NCBI RefSeq assembly: GCF_003259675.1
Contig: NZ_PZJG01000001.1
Span: 372,001 to 436,000, forward strand
From: Macrococcoides bohemicum
GTDB taxonomy: Bacteria > Bacillota > Bacilli > Staphylococcales > Staphylococcaceae
Direction of reading: 5' to 3'
Length of the DNA: 64,000 nt
In this document: one piece after another, positions 9,455-20,478 of the stretch
How positions within the stretch are numbered: the stretch's first letter is position 1
How the letters are laid out: each line of letters starts with the position of its first letter
Notes under the pieces: generated by a model
Seen by the model: only the letters and a program-made list of their open reading frames with translations
Told to the model about the DNA's origin: nothing
Database searches by the model: none
Translations under genes and position numbers: made by a program

Positions 9455-9785
9455 ATAATTAACTCCTTTTAATATAGTACCGATAGTTTATCACTTAGGT
9501 CGGGAATTATGATAATTATATGCTTGTTGATAGTGGATGAAATTTTAGCGGCATCGTAGTAATAATAGTTCTGATAGCGCCATAGCTAAAAATTTTTGCG
9601 AAATTAATTTATATTTTTCTATTTTGTATAGAATAAACTATCTATTATATATAGTTGAAAATCGTTAAAGTATTTTTCAAAATGAGATTCTTTACAATTT
9701 TTACAATTAAGTTAATAAGATAGTTTTTTTTCATAAAGGGTGTTAAGATAAGTTATTGAAAAAATTGAAAGGATGTTCATAAATC
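9455..9785. other. 331-bp AT-rich intergenic region between divergent monooxygenase and iscS
   Basis: No ORF or stable RNA is recognised. It holds two tandem inverted repeats: TTCTAT/ATAGAA at 9617-9633 and AACTAT/ATAGTT at 9636-9656. A possible -35 (TTTACA 9691-9696) with TAA-rich -10 candidates points toward iscS. The length and repeats suggest regulatory content, but no known operator could be assigned. Confidence 0.4.
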
Positions 9786-10925
9786 ATGAAGGTATATGCA
9801 GACTATGCAGCAACTACTAATGTTGCGCCGGAAGTTGTATCTGAAATAACTGAAGTATTAAGTGATCACTTTGGTAATGCTTCGTCAATACATCATATCG
9901 GGCGTGATGGTCGTCGAATTTTAGATCTGGCACGTATGAAAATTGCAAAAATAATGAACGCATCACCAAGAGAAATTATCTTTACTAGTGGCGCTACTGA
10001 ATCGAATAATCTGGCGATTAAAGGTATTGCATACCAGAATCAGCATAAAGGTAAACATTTGATTACCTCTTCTATTGAGCATCACTCTGTATTACACGTC
10101 TTTGAGCAACTTGAAAAAGAAGGGTATGAAGTCACATATTTGCCTGTGGATGCACAAGGCTTTGTAACAGTTGATAAATTGAAAGATGCACTTCGTGAAG
10201 ATACGATATTAGTTTCTATTATGTTTGGTAACAACGAAGTTGGTACTGTTCAATCAGTTGACGAAATTGCTGAACTATTAAAAGAGCATCAGGCAATATT
10301 TCATACTGATGGCGTTCAGACGATTGGTCATATGCCGATCGATTTAAAGTCACTAAATGTAGATTTATTTACCCTCACGGCACATAAGTTCTATGGCCCA
10401 AAAGGTGTGGGTTTACTATATGTGAAAGATAAGACGCCATTACAATTTCAGCAGCTTGGAGGCGCACAAGAGACTAAACGTCGTGCGGGTACAGAAAATA
10501 TCGCTTATATCAGCGGTATGGCAAAAGCATTAGAAATTGCTACAGATAATATTGAACAATCAAGTTTAAAATTGATACAATTGAAACAACATTTTATTAA
10601 CGCGCTTCAGTCTTACGATATTCCATTTGAATTGAATGGCGATATAAATGCATCATTACCTCACATCACTAATCTTTATTTTCCATTCAGCGATGTTGAG
10701 AAAATGCTTACAATCCTTGATATGAATGGTGTCTATGTATCAAGTGGTTCTGCATGTACTGCTGGTAGTATAGAACCGAGTCATGTACTTACTGCAATGT
10801 TTGGTGAACATCCACGTACAAAACAGTCGATACGATTTAGTTTTTCACATCAAATGACAGAAGAAGATATTGATTATATTGCATTACAAATTAAAAAAAT
10901 TTATGAAATGAATAGAAATGAGTAG
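9786..10925 (+). CDS. iscS: Cysteine desulfurase (IscS/NifS family)
   Basis: PLP enzyme (379 aa) that takes sulfur from cysteine as a persulfide, here most likely to feed MnmA for tRNA 2-thiouridine. N-terminal YADYAATT, the PLP region TSGATESNN, the Schiff-base lysine in AHKFYGPKG (about 201) and the mobile-loop cysteine in SSGSACTAGS (about 324) are present. ATG at 9786 follows AAAGGATG. The next gene is mnmA after 6 bp, the classic Firmicute pair (B. subtilis yrvO-trmU), which supports a dedicated role in tRNA thiolation. Confidence 0.94.
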   Translation: MKVYADYAATTNVAPEVVSEITEVLSDHFGNASSIHHIGRDGRRILDLARMKIAKIMNASPREIIFTSGATESNNLAIKGIAYQNQHKGKHLITSSIEHHSVLHVFEQLEKEGYEVTYLPVDAQGFVTVDKLKDALREDTILVSIMFGNNEVGTVQSVDEIAELLKEHQAIFHTDGVQTIGHMPIDLKSLNVDLFTLTAHKFYGPKGVGLLYVKDKTPLQFQQLGGAQETKRRAGTENIAYISGMAKALEIATDNIEQSSLKLIQLKQHFINALQSYDIPFELNGDINASLPHITNLYFPFSDVEKMLTILDMNGVYVSSGSACTAGSIEPSHVLTAMFGEHPRTKQSIRFSFSHQMTEEDIDYIALQIKKIYEMNRNE

Positions 10926-12050
<1,125 letters not shown>

Positions 12051-12055
12051 ATTTC

Positions 12056-12083
12056 AAAGGAGACAGCAATGTCTTCTTTTTTA
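12056..12083 (+). terminator. Terminator after mnmA
   Basis: 8-bp stem AGGAGACA/TGTCTTCT with GCAA loop (one G-U pair) followed by T-run. Confidence 0.75.
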
Positions 12084-12128
12084 TTTTTTGATATAATAAT
12101 ACAATGAATATAATAGAGGAGAACGCTA

Positions 12129-12788
12129 ATGAATGACGAACGCTTAATGCAATTGATTGAAACAAAACAATATGAAGAGGCACTAAAAATACTAATAGAA
12201 GCAATTGATGAAGAACCTGAAGAAGTGACACATTATATTAATATGGGAACGATTCTTCTGGATTCAAATCAACCGATTGAAGCGGAACGTTTCTTTCAAA
12301 AAGCTATTACTGTAGACCCGACTCATGGTGGTGCATACTATGGTCTGGCTAATATATATTACAATGCGGATCGATTTGAAGAAGCGATGAAATTGTATCA
12401 TAAAGCCATTGAAAATGGACTGGAAGATGGTGATACATATTATATGCTAGGTATGTCATTTGTTAATCAAAGTGATTTCACGTCAGCATTACCATTTTTA
12501 ATGCGTTCACATGAACTCAAACCGGATGACACTGAGATAACATTCCAATATGGTCTTGTGATGTGTCAGATGAATATGTTTGAAGAAGCATCAAAGACTT
12601 TAGAGCGTGTATTAAGTGATAATCCAGATCATACAGACGCGATTTATAATAAGGCACTTGCAGATTATATGATAACAGAAAATATCGATGCAGCGATTGT
12701 TGAATTTGAGCGTGTTATTGACATTCAGCCTGATCATCTGCTAGCTGGCCATGCATTGAAAACATTTAAAGCAATGAAGGAGGAATAA
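12129..12788 (+). CDS. Tetratricopeptide-repeat protein (YrrB-like)
   Basis: Soluble protein (219 aa) made almost entirely of TPR units. About six 34-residue helical repeats carry the A..Y...G....A...A...P pattern (for example EAERFFQKAITVDPTHGGAYYGLANIYY). TPR arrays are protein-binding scaffolds, and the partner here is unknown. The same gene sits between mnmA and recD2 in Bacillus and Staphylococcus. It has its own -10-like TATAAT at 12092-12097 and AGAGGAG before ATG. recD2 begins 2 bp after its stop. Confidence 0.85.
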   Translation: MNDERLMQLIETKQYEEALKILIEAIDEEPEEVTHYINMGTILLDSNQPIEAERFFQKAITVDPTHGGAYYGLANIYYNADRFEEAMKLYHKAIENGLEDGDTYYMLGMSFVNQSDFTSALPFLMRSHELKPDDTEITFQYGLVMCQMNMFEEASKTLERVLSDNPDHTDAIYNKALADYMITENIDAAIVEFERVIDIQPDHLLAGHALKTFKAMKEE

Positions 12789-12790
12789 AC

Positions 12791-15211
12791 TTGGAGAACG
12801 CCACTTTATTTGATCAATCTTATGTTAAAGGCACTATTATCCGTATACTTTTTCAGAATAACGATAACTTTTATACGGTATTAAAAGCCGAGGTAATCGA
12901 TACAAATGAAGATTTTGATGATGAAGTGACGGTTACAGGTTTCCTGCCTCAAATTGCAGAGGGTGACACTTATACATTTACCGGAAAGATTATGTTACAC
13001 GCTAAGTACGGGAAACAATTACAGGCAGAGAAATTTGAGAAGGATTTACCACAGTCAAAAGACGGCATCATTCATTATCTTTCCAGCGACCTATTTAAAG
13101 GTGTCGGCAAAAAAACAGCACGTACAATTGTTGAAATACTTGGCGAAGATGCACTGAATATTATTTTAGATGATAAAAGCAGTCTGGACCAGATTCCGAA
13201 ATTATCACAAGATAAAAAAGATTTAATTTACAATACAATCAATGAAAATCAAGCGATTGAGAAAGTAATGATTCAATTAAATGATTGGGGCTTTGGCCCT
13301 CAGCTTGCAATGAAAATCTATCAGTTTTACAAAGATGATACGATAAGAGTGATAAATGAATCACCTTATCAATTAGTGATGGATATCGAAGGTATAGGTT
13401 TTAACAAAGCTGATGAATTAGCCCGTCATATCGGTATAGATAATAATCATCCTGAACGATTAAAAGCAGCATTAGTTTATGGTATGGAGCAGGCGTCATT
13501 ACAGAATGGTCATACTTACATTCCGGATCAGATTTTACTCGAGACAAGCTTCAATCTATTAACTAAGAATGGTTCTGAAGTTAACCCTGATGCATTAGTA
13601 GATGCATTGACTGAACTTTGCGAAGAGAAGAAATTACTTGTCGAACATGAAAAAAATATTTATATACCTAGTTTATTTTATTCTGAAACAAAGACCGTTC
13701 AAATATTACACCGATTAATGAATCATCAAGATCAACTTAAGCAGTTTGAGCAATCTGAAATAATGCTTGCTATTGGAGAGATTGAACAGTTATTTGAAGT
13801 GTCATATGCAGAAAAACAGAAGGATGCTCTAATGCAGGCGATGCATAGTAAACTGATGATTTTATCTGGTGGTCCTGGTACTGGGAAAACAACGGTTGTT
13901 AGAGGTATTGTGACACTTTATGCAGAGCTGCATGGATTAAGTCTTGACTATAATGATTATGATGGGCAGGACTTTCCGGTAGTTGTTGCAGCACCAACAG
14001 GTCGTGCATCGAAACGACTCTATGAATCCACTGGATTGGAAGCAACTACGATTCATAGACTTATCGGTTGGACCCGAGATAATAAGCCTGATGATATTCT
14101 GGAAAATGAAATTACTGCAAAGCTTATCATTATTGATGAGATGTCTATGGTAGACACGTGGTTAATGTTTCAATTGATGAAAGCAGTACCAAATGACGCT
14201 CAGATCATTTTTGTAGGTGATCAGGATCAGTTGCCATCCGTAGGTCCAGGACAAGTCTTTAAAGATTTAATAGAGTCTCAAATTATTCCTCAGATTGAAC
14301 TGAATGAAGTTTATCGTCAGCAGGAAGGATCTTCTATCGTTGAACTGGCACATCAGATAAAGCGAAATGAACCATTCGATATCACAAAACGATACAGTGA
14401 TAGAAGTTTTATTCCATGTCAAACGGATCAAATTCCAGAAGTTATCGAGAAAATCGTTACATCAGCTGTTAATAAAGGTTACGATATGCGGGATATTCAG
14501 GTGCTCGCGCCAATTTATCGAGGTAATGCAGGGATTCGTGCATTAAATAAAGTTTTACAGAAAATATTAAATCCACCAGAAGATAAAAAGCGAGAAATGG
14601 AATTTGGTGATGTTGTCTTTAGAAATCACGATAAAGTTTTACAGCTTGTTAACCGACCTGAAGATGGTGTTTTTAACGGAGACATCGGAGAAATCGTAGG
14701 TATCTTTAAAGCGGCAGAAAATGCACTGAATAAGGATGTCGTCATTGTAGATTATGATGGGAATGAAGTAACGTATACAAAAGCTGATTTAATTGAAATT
14801 ACCCATGCATATTGTTGTTCGATTCATAAAGCGCAAGGGTCAGAATTTCCGATTGTCATTATGCCTGTTGTCAATCAGTACTATAGAATGCTGCAGAAAA
14901 ATATATTATATACAGGACTAACACGTGCGAAACAGTCACTTATCTTTTGCGGTGATGTTAATGCCTTTAATGATGGTATAAAAAGATTAGGAAATGCCAG
15001 ATTCACTTCTTTTTATCAATTTTTAATGGATTATTTTAGCACAGATGATCAGAAAGACATTGTAAAACGGGATGCAAATGCCCATGAAATTATACATGAT
15101 GAAGGATTAAATAGCTTGCCAATTCAAGTTGGTGAAATGACCGAAGAGAATATGTATCTCATTTCACCGATGATTAATATGGGAGACATATCTCCCTATG
15201 ATTATGTTTAA
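12791..15211 (+). CDS. recD2: ATP-dependent 5'-3' DNA helicase RecD2
   Basis: SF1B helicase (806 aa) for DNA repair and fork progression, independent of AddAB/RecBCD. The N-terminal OB-like and helix-hairpin-helix region (about 1-330, with LFKGVGKKTARTIV) is diagnostic of RecD2 versus RecD. Walker A GGPGTGKTT is at about 360-368, Walker B IIIDEMSM near 450, and UvrD_C-like ITHAYCCSIHKAQGSEF near 675. It starts with TTG at 12791 after AAGGAGG. It is probably translated from the TPR gene transcript (2-bp gap). The T-box leader of alaS follows. Confidence 0.94.
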   Translation: MENATLFDQSYVKGTIIRILFQNNDNFYTVLKAEVIDTNEDFDDEVTVTGFLPQIAEGDTYTFTGKIMLHAKYGKQLQAEKFEKDLPQSKDGIIHYLSSDLFKGVGKKTARTIVEILGEDALNIILDDKSSLDQIPKLSQDKKDLIYNTINENQAIEKVMIQLNDWGFGPQLAMKIYQFYKDDTIRVINESPYQLVMDIEGIGFNKADELARHIGIDNNHPERLKAALVYGMEQASLQNGHTYIPDQILLETSFNLLTKNGSEVNPDALVDALTELCEEKKLLVEHEKNIYIPSLFYSETKTVQILHRLMNHQDQLKQFEQSEIMLAIGEIEQLFEVSYAEKQKDALMQAMHSKLMILSGGPGTGKTTVVRGIVTLYAELHGLSLDYNDYDGQDFPVVVAAPTGRASKRLYESTGLEATTIHRLIGWTRDNKPDDILENEITAKLIIIDEMSMVDTWLMFQLMKAVPNDAQIIFVGDQDQLPSVGPGQVFKDLIESQIIPQIELNEVYRQQEGSSIVELAHQIKRNEPFDITKRYSDRSFIPCQTDQIPEVIEKIVTSAVNKGYDMRDIQVLAPIYRGNAGIRALNKVLQKILNPPEDKKREMEFGDVVFRNHDKVLQLVNRPEDGVFNGDIGEIVGIFKAAENALNKDVVIVDYDGNEVTYTKADLIEITHAYCCSIHKAQGSEFPIVIMPVVNQYYRMLQKNILYTGLTRAKQSLIFCGDVNAFNDGIKRLGNARFTSFYQFLMDYFSTDDQKDIVKRDANAHEIIHDEGLNSLPIQVGEMTEENMYLISPMINMGDISPYDYV

Positions 15212-15212
15212 G

Positions 15213-15242
15213 TTGACGGTAAGCATGTGATTCAATTATAAT
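15213..15242 (+). promoter_or_regulatory. Promoter of alaS leader
   Basis: TTGACG at 15213-15218 and TATAAT at 15237-15242, spacing 18 bp, placing the T-box transcript start near 15249. Confidence 0.65.
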
Positions 15243-15248
15243 TTAACT

Positions 15249-15440
15249 AATTCAAATTTAAAGCTGAGTAGGTAATCCCTCAAGACCTAGAGACATATCG
15301 GTTGGTGAAAGATATGCTTGATATTACTGAAGCTACTTTATCTTATGATTACGAATATTAATCGAGTGATGACTTTGTCATAACTAGGGTGGTACCGCGA
15401 ACACGTTCGTCCCTTTTTTAGGGATAACGTGTATTTTTTT
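15249..15440 (+). promoter_or_regulatory. T-box riboswitch upstream of alaS
   Basis: Leader of about 190 nt ending with the canonical T-box AGGGTGGTACCGCG (15386-15399). A terminator with arms ACACGTTCGTCCCT/AGGGATAACGTGT and a T-run at 15400-15440 follows. It should sense uncharged tRNA-Ala, inferred from the downstream gene. Confidence 0.9.
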
Positions 15441-15461
15441 ATTTTAAGGGAGAAGATAATA

Positions 15462-18086
15462 ATGAAACGATTAACTGCAGCAGAAATTAGACAAATGTAT
15501 TTAGACTTTTTCGTAGAGAAAGGACATATGATTGAGCCTTCAGCACCATTAGTACCGATAGATGACGACACACTTCTATGGATTAACTCAGGTGTAGCAA
15601 CGCTTAAGAAATACTTCGATGGGCGTGTTATTCCAAAAAATCCACGTATCACAAATGCACAAAAATCAATCCGTACAAATGATATTGAAAATGTAGGATT
15701 TACGGCACGTCATCATACATTCTTTGAAATGTTAGGAAATTTCTCTATTGGTGATTACTTTAAGAAAGAAGCAATTGAATTTGCATGGGAATTTTTAACG
15801 AGTGAGCGCTGGATGGCGATTGAACCAGAAAAATTATACGTTACAATTCATCCGGAAGATACTGAAGCGTATGATTTCTGGGTTAATGATATCGGTTTAA
15901 CTGATGACCGTATTACGCGTATTGAAGGAAACTTCTGGGATATCGGAGAAGGTCCGAGTGGTCCGAATACTGAAATTTTCTATGATCGTGGAGAGAGCTA
16001 TGGCCAAGATGATCCTGCAGAAGAAATGTATCCAGGTGGAGAGAACGAGCGTTATTTAGAAGTATGGAACTTAGTATTCTCTGAGTTCAACCATAACCCT
16101 GATCACACATATTCACCTCTTCCAAAGCAAAACATAGATACAGGGATGGGTTTAGAGCGTATGGCTTCTATTTCTCAAGATGTTCCGACAAACTATGATA
16201 CAGATTTATTTATGCCGATTATAGAAACAACAGAACAAATTTCAGGAAAAAAATATCGTACTAATAAAGAAGATGATATTGCTTTCAAAGTGATTGCAGA
16301 CCATATCCGTACAGTAAGCTTTGCAATTGGTGATGGTGCACTACCATCAAATGAAGGGCGTGGATATGTATTGCGTCGTTTACTACGCCGTGCAGTTCGG
16401 TTCGCTCAGAAATTAAATATTAATAAACCTTTCATGTATGAGCTTGTTGATATCGTAGCAAGCATTATGAAACCATATTATCCAGATGTAGATAAAAATA
16501 AAGATTTCATTAAAAAAGTAATTAAATCTGAAGAAGATAGATTCCATGAAACACTTGAAGAAGGTTTAGTACATTTCAAGGCATTAAAAGAAGCTGCACA
16601 AAATTCAGATAAACGATTAAAAGGCGAAGATGTATTCAAATTGTATGATACATTCGGTTTCCCTATTGAATTAACTGAAGAATTAGCTGAAGAAGCAGGT
16701 ATTGCAGTTGATCATGAAGGATTCGAAATGGCTATGGAAGCACAGCGTACACGTGCGCGTAAATCAAGACAAAAGACGCAAAGTATGCAGGTTCAAAATG
16801 AAATGTTATCGAATATTAAAGTTGAAAGTAAATTCGTTGGTTATGATACTTTAACAAATGAAACAGAAGTAGTAGCGATTGTTGAAAACGGTGAAAGTGT
16901 AGATGCTTCAAAAGAAGATACAATACAGTTTATCCTTTCTGAGACACCATTTTATGCTGTAAGTGGTGGACAAATTGCTGATACAGGTATTGTTTCAAAT
17001 GAAGATTTTGAGATAGAGGTTACTGAGGTTACAAAGGCCCCAAATGGTCAGAATCTGCACACAGGAACAGTTCGTTTCGGTAAAGTAACTGTTGGTACTA
17101 AAGTGAAGACGCAAGTAGATCCAAACTTCAGAACATTTGTAATTAAAAACCATAGTGCGACACATTTAATGCATCAGGCATTGAAAGATGTTTTAGGCAC
17201 ACATGTTAATCAGGCTGGTTCATTAGTAACACCAGAACGACTTCGCTTTGACTTTTCTCATTTCGGTCCAGTTACACATGAAGAAATAGAAAAAATAGAA
17301 CGTATCGTAAATGAAAAAATATGGGCAAATCTACCGGTTGAAATTAATGAAATGCCGATAAAAGAAGCAAAAGAAAAAGGTGCAATGGCTTTATTCGGTG
17401 AAAAATATGGTGATATCGTTCGTGTTGTTGAAATGAGTGATTACTCGATTGAATTATGTGGTGGCGTGCATGTACGCAACACAGGAGAAATAGGATTATT
17501 CAAGATTGTTTCTGAATCTGGTATAGGTGCTGGCGTACGTCGAATTGAAGCAGTAACAAGCAAAGCAGCATTTGAATATTTATCAACGTATCAAGATACA
17601 GTGAATGATATTTTACCAAAAGTGAAAGTAAAACAGAAAGAACAATTAACTGGAAAGATTGATGAATTAACTGCTACAATCCGTAGTCAGGAAAAAACAA
17701 TCAGTGAATTGAATAAAACAGTAGCATCTCTTAAGATGGGTGACATTACAGAACAAGTTAAAGAAATTAACGGACTTAAGTTATTAGCAGTGGAAGTTGA
17801 TGCAGAAGATAATAAAATGCTGCGTGAACTTATGGATGACTATAAATCAAAATTACAGGATGCAGTTATCTTTATTGCTGCAGCAAATGACAAGTTAAAT
17901 TATATGGCGAGTGTACCAAAAGACAAAACTTCACAAGTGAAAGCTGGAGACATTATAAAAGGTGTTGCAAATGCAACTGGCGGTAAAGGTGGCGGCCGTC
18001 CTGATTCTGCGCAAGGTGCAGCAAATGATCCAGCTGGTATTACAACAGCATTACAATTTGTGAAGGATTATATTAATACATTGTAA
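15462..18086 (+). CDS. alaS: Alanyl-tRNA synthetase
   Basis: Class II synthetase (874 aa) with editing domain. The catalytic core starts [15 protein letters not shown]. The editing/Zn-binding site has HSATHLMH near 565 and CGGVH near 666. The C-Ala domain near the end has [15 protein letters not shown] choose ATG 15462, which follows AAGGGAGAAG; a start 33 bp upstream lies in the T-box terminator T-run and lacks a ribosome site. It is regulated by the T-box. ireB and ruvX follow, an order shared across Firmicutes. Confidence 0.97.
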   Translation: MKRLTAAEIRQMYLDFFVEKGHMIEPSAPLVPIDDDTLLWINSGVATLKKYFDGRVIPKNPRITNAQKSIRTNDIENVGFTARHHTFFEMLGNFSIGDYFKKEAIEFAWEFLTSERWMAIEPEKLYVTIHPEDTEAYDFWVNDIGLTDDRITRIEGNFWDIGEGPSGPNTEIFYDRGESYGQDDPAEEMYPGGENERYLEVWNLVFSEFNHNPDHTYSPLPKQNIDTGMGLERMASISQDVPTNYDTDLFMPIIETTEQISGKKYRTNKEDDIAFKVIADHIRTVSFAIGDGALPSNEGRGYVLRRLLRRAVRFAQKLNINKPFMYELVDIVASIMKPYYPDVDKNKDFIKKVIKSEEDRFHETLEEGLVHFKALKEAAQNSDKRLKGEDVFKLYDTFGFPIELTEELAEEAGIAVDHEGFEMAMEAQRTRARKSRQKTQSMQVQNEMLSNIKVESKFVGYDTLTNETEVVAIVENGESVDASKEDTIQFILSETPFYAVSGGQIADTGIVSNEDFEIEVTEVTKAPNGQNLHTGTVRFGKVTVGTKVKTQVDPNFRTFVIKNHSATHLMHQALKDVLGTHVNQAGSLVTPERLRFDFSHFGPVTHEEIEKIERIVNEKIWANLPVEINEMPIKEAKEKGAMALFGEKYGDIVRVVEMSDYSIELCGGVHVRNTGEIGLFKIVSESGIGAGVRRIEAVTSKAAFEYLSTYQDTVNDILPKVKVKQKEQLTGKIDELTATIRSQEKTISELNKTVASLKMGDITEQVKEINGLKLLAVEVDAEDNKMLRELMDDYKSKLQDAVIFIAAANDKLNYMASVPKDKTSQVKAGDIIKGVANATGGKGGGRPDSAQGAANDPAGITTALQFVKDYINTL

Positions 18087-18147
18087 TTAAAAATTGTTTT
18101 ATAGTATGATATTATTGTATAAATGTCATACAAAGGAGTGTATTGCA

Positions 18148-18417
18148 GTGGAAAATTTCGATAAAACAATGAAGTTCAACATTGATGAACTGCCGAAAGA
18201 AGAAGTAAGAACTGTATTATTGAATGTTTATAATACTTTAGAAGAAAGAGGATATAGCCCGATCAATCAAATTGTTGGTTATCTATTATCTGGAGATCCA
18301 GCTTATATTCCAAGACATAATGACGCCAGAAATCAAATCCGACGTTTAGATCGTGATGATATTATGGAACAACTTGTATCAAACTATATTCAAACTGAGA
18401 AAAAAGGTAATGAATAA
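18148..18417 (+). CDS. IreB family regulatory phosphoprotein (UPF0297/YrzL)
   Basis: Small protein (89 aa) of the family named after Enterococcus IreB, a substrate of the IreK Ser/Thr kinase that affects cephalosporin tolerance. The family core [34 protein letters not shown] is complete. The start is GTG at 18148, preceded by AAAGGAG; an ATG 54 bp upstream would extend it beyond the family length. It overlaps ruvX by 8 bp. The threonine near the N-terminus (FDKTMKFN) corresponds to the phosphorylated region of relatives. Confidence 0.92.
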   Translation: MENFDKTMKFNIDELPKEEVRTVLLNVYNTLEERGYSPINQIVGYLLSGDPAYIPRHNDARNQIRRLDRDDIMEQLVSNYIQTEKKGNE

Positions 18418-18829
18418 AGTTATTGGTTTAGATGTTGGTTCTAAAACGATTGGTGTTGCATTAAGTGATGCCATGGGTTGGACTGCACAAGGTCTTACTA
18501 CACTCCGCATCGATGAAGCAAATGAAGAGTTTGGGATAACCGAACTCAAAAAGATCATAGATGAAAATAATGTTGATACTGCCGTTATTGGATTACCTAA
18601 AAATATGAATAATTCAGTAGGGCCAAGGGGAGAAGCATCAATTCGATTTAGTGAAATGTTGAAAGCAGTTTGTCCTGACATTAAAATAGTAATGTGGGAC
18701 GAACGTTTATCGACAGTTGGTGCTGAAAGAACACTGTTAGAAGCGGATGTTTCACGCAAGAAAAGAAAGCAGGTCATTGATAAGATGGCTGCAGTTTTCA
18801 TATTACAAGGGTATTTAAATTCAAAATAA
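18410..18829 (+). CDS. ruvX: RuvX/YqgF Holliday-junction-resolvase-like nuclease
   Basis: RNase H-fold protein (139 aa) implicated in 16S rRNA 5' maturation and recombination. It starts with the strand [20 protein letters not shown] (catalytic Asp about 8). [17 protein letters not shown] and [13 protein letters not shown] follow, the family signatures with acidic residues. ATG 18410 lies inside the ireB end with an AAAAAGG ribosome site; an upstream in-frame ATG would overlap ireB more extensively. The operon continues with a DUF1292 gene. Confidence 0.92.
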   Translation: MNKVIGLDVGSKTIGVALSDAMGWTAQGLTTLRIDEANEEFGITELKKIIDENNVDTAVIGLPKNMNNSVGPRGEASIRFSEMLKAVCPDIKIVMWDERLSTVGAERTLLEADVSRKKRKQVIDKMAAVFILQGYLNSK

Positions 18830-18843
18830 AAAGGATGATTAAA

Positions 18844-19173
18844 ATGACAGAAGAAATGAACAATCAGGAATTAAATGAAGCGACATTAGATATCAACAAT
18901 GAAGAAGAGTTATTAACTTTATTTGATGAAGAAGGCAACGAGGTTTTATACCGTAAACTTGTTAGTTTCTTCCACCCAGGATTTGAGAAAGAATATGTTA
19001 TCTTAGCTGAAGAAGGTTCAGATGAAGAGGAAGAAATCGAATTAATTCCAATGATCAATGTACCTGATAGTGAAGGAGAAGGTGGGAAATTAATTCCTAT
19101 AGAAACAGATGAAGAGTGGGATATGATTGAAGAATTCGTAAACACTAACTTTGATGAAGAAGAAGAGCTTTAA
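18844..19173 (+). CDS. DUF1292 family acidic protein (YrzB-like)
   Basis: Highly acidic cytosolic protein (109 aa), the conserved third gene of the ireB-ruvX-yrzB cluster. The core [29 protein letters not shown] is followed by long Glu/Asp runs and the terminal [11 protein letters not shown]. Its function is unknown. ATG 18844 is spaced correctly from AAAAGG; the ATG at 18835 is too close to that site. mltG follows 18 bp downstream. Confidence 0.88.
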   Translation: MTEEMNNQELNEATLDINNEEELLTLFDEEGNEVLYRKLVSFFHPGFEKEYVILAEEGSDEEEEIELIPMINVPDSEGEGGKLIPIETDEEWDMIEEFVNTNFDEEEEL

Positions 19174-19191
19174 TCTTAAAGGAGTTTGATT

Positions 19192-20325
19192 ATGTCGAAT
19201 AGAAACAAAGAAATTAGAGATTCAAAATCTTTCTCTAAACTTCTTTCTTCTATCATTATCGGAATTATTATTATAGGCGTGTGTATTTTAGCGGTTGGTA
19301 GTTATTTTTATATTAGCTCTAGCCAAAAACCACTGAATCCAGATGATAAGTCTACTACTAAGATAGAAATATTACCTGGTGAGTCTGCAACGATGATTGG
19401 AGAAAAATTAGAAAAAGAAAAGATTATTAAAAGTAGTACGATGTTTAAATATTATTTAAAGTTTAATAATATTTCTAATTTCCAGGCAGGAAATTATGAA
19501 TTATCGCCTTCTATGACATTTAAGCAGATTTCGAAAAGTCTTCAAAAAGGTGAAGTTTACATTCCAATAGTCTTTAAGATGAATATTCCTGAAGGTATTA
19601 CAATCGATCAGATCGCTGAGATTGTTGAAAAGAAAACTTCAATTAATAAAGCGGATTTTGTTAAAAAAGTAAATAATCCTGCTTTCATTAAAAAGATGCA
19701 GAAGAAACATCCGAAGTTAATTACAAAAGAGGTATTTAACAAAGACATAAAAGTACCTTTAGAGGGGTATTTATATCCTGCGACGTACGATTTTACAGAA
19801 AAGAATCCAACGACTGAAGAAATCGTTGATAAGATGCTTACAGCGACTGAAGAAAATGCATTTCCGTTATGGGATAAGTATGGCGGCATTTTATTGACAG
19901 AAGCTGGTACGGAAAAGCGTTTAACGTTCCATGAATTCCTGACATTCTCATCATTAGTTGAAAGAGAAGCTACAGGACTAACAGATCGAGCGAAAATTGC
20001 ATCAGTATTTATTAATCGTATGAAAGCAAACCCTGCGATGCCACTGCAGACAGACCCTACAGTATTATATGCGCTAGGTCGTCATAAAGCTGTTACATAT
20101 GAAGCAGATTTGAAAGTTCAATCACCATATAACACGTACATCAATACAGGTTTACCACCTGGACCGATTGCAACAAGTGGTAAAGAATCAATGGAGAGTG
20201 TCTTAAATCCTGCAAAGACAGATTATTTATACTTCTTAGCAGCAAAAGACGGTAAGAACTATTTCTCTAAAACATATGAAGAGCATTTACAACTTAAAGA
20301 TAAACATATTGATAGTCAGCAATAA
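19192..20325 (+). CDS. mltG: Endolytic murein transglycosylase MltG (YceG-like)
   Basis: Membrane-anchored lytic transglycosylase (377 aa) that cleaves nascent glycan strands and sets glycan length. One N-terminal membrane segment lies at about 20-43 after a charged cytosolic stretch. A LysM-like region contains EILPGESATMIGEKLE. The catalytic YceG domain has the active Glu in SLVEREA (about 258) and the motif TDPTVLYALG...YNTYINTGLPPGPI. ATG at 19192 follows AAAGGAG. The gene ends in an intrinsic terminator. Confidence 0.93.
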   Translation: MSNRNKEIRDSKSFSKLLSSIIIGIIIIGVCILAVGSYFYISSSQKPLNPDDKSTTKIEILPGESATMIGEKLEKEKIIKSSTMFKYYLKFNNISNFQAGNYELSPSMTFKQISKSLQKGEVYIPIVFKMNIPEGITIDQIAEIVEKKTSINKADFVKKVNNPAFIKKMQKKHPKLITKEVFNKDIKVPLEGYLYPATYDFTEKNPTTEEIVDKMLTATEENAFPLWDKYGGILLTEAGTEKRLTFHEFLTFSSLVEREATGLTDRAKIASVFINRMKANPAMPLQTDPTVLYALGRHKAVTYEADLKVQSPYNTYINTGLPPGPIATSGKESMESVLNPAKTDYLYFLAAKDGKNYFSKTYEEHLQLKDKHIDSQQ

Positions 20326-20354
20326 GAATAGGATATTTGTCCTATTCTTTTTTA
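20324..20354 (+). terminator. Terminator after mltG
   Basis: AAGAATAGGA/TCCTATTCTT stem with TATTTG loop, then T-run. Confidence 0.88.
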
Positions 20355-20380
20355 ATTTTATTATGTTGTAATTTTACTAT

Positions 20381-20409
20381 TACAATTTTGGTTGTTTTAT
20401 GGTACAATA
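20381..20409 (+). promoter_or_regulatory. Promoter of the trmR-trhP1-trhP2-udk operon
   Basis: TTACAA at 20381-20386 and TACAAT at 20404-20409 with 17-bp spacing. The leader of about 60 nt contains the hairpin below. Confidence 0.65.
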
Positions 20410-20432
20410 TCATGAAAATATAAAACACTACT

Positions 20433-20460
20433 ACCAGCCGATGTGGTTGGTAATTTTTTC
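20433..20460 (+). promoter_or_regulatory. Attenuator-like hairpin in the trmR leader
   Basis: TACCAGCC-GATGT-GGTTGGTA (8-bp stem with one G-U pair, 5-nt loop), followed by A then TTTTTT and the ribosome site. It sits between the promoter and the first gene, where it could end transcription early or affect translation. No known riboswitch aptamer is recognised in the short leader. Confidence 0.55.
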
Positions 20461-20478
20461 GTTAAAGGATTGTTTTAA

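Noticed and set aside
12954-13157. 67-codon plus-strand ORF within recD2
   Set aside because: Out-of-frame reading inside a full-length conserved helicase gene.
18379-18801. 140-codon minus-strand ORF inside ruvX
   Set aside because: Antisense shadow of ruvX with no promoter or ribosome site and no recognisable domain.
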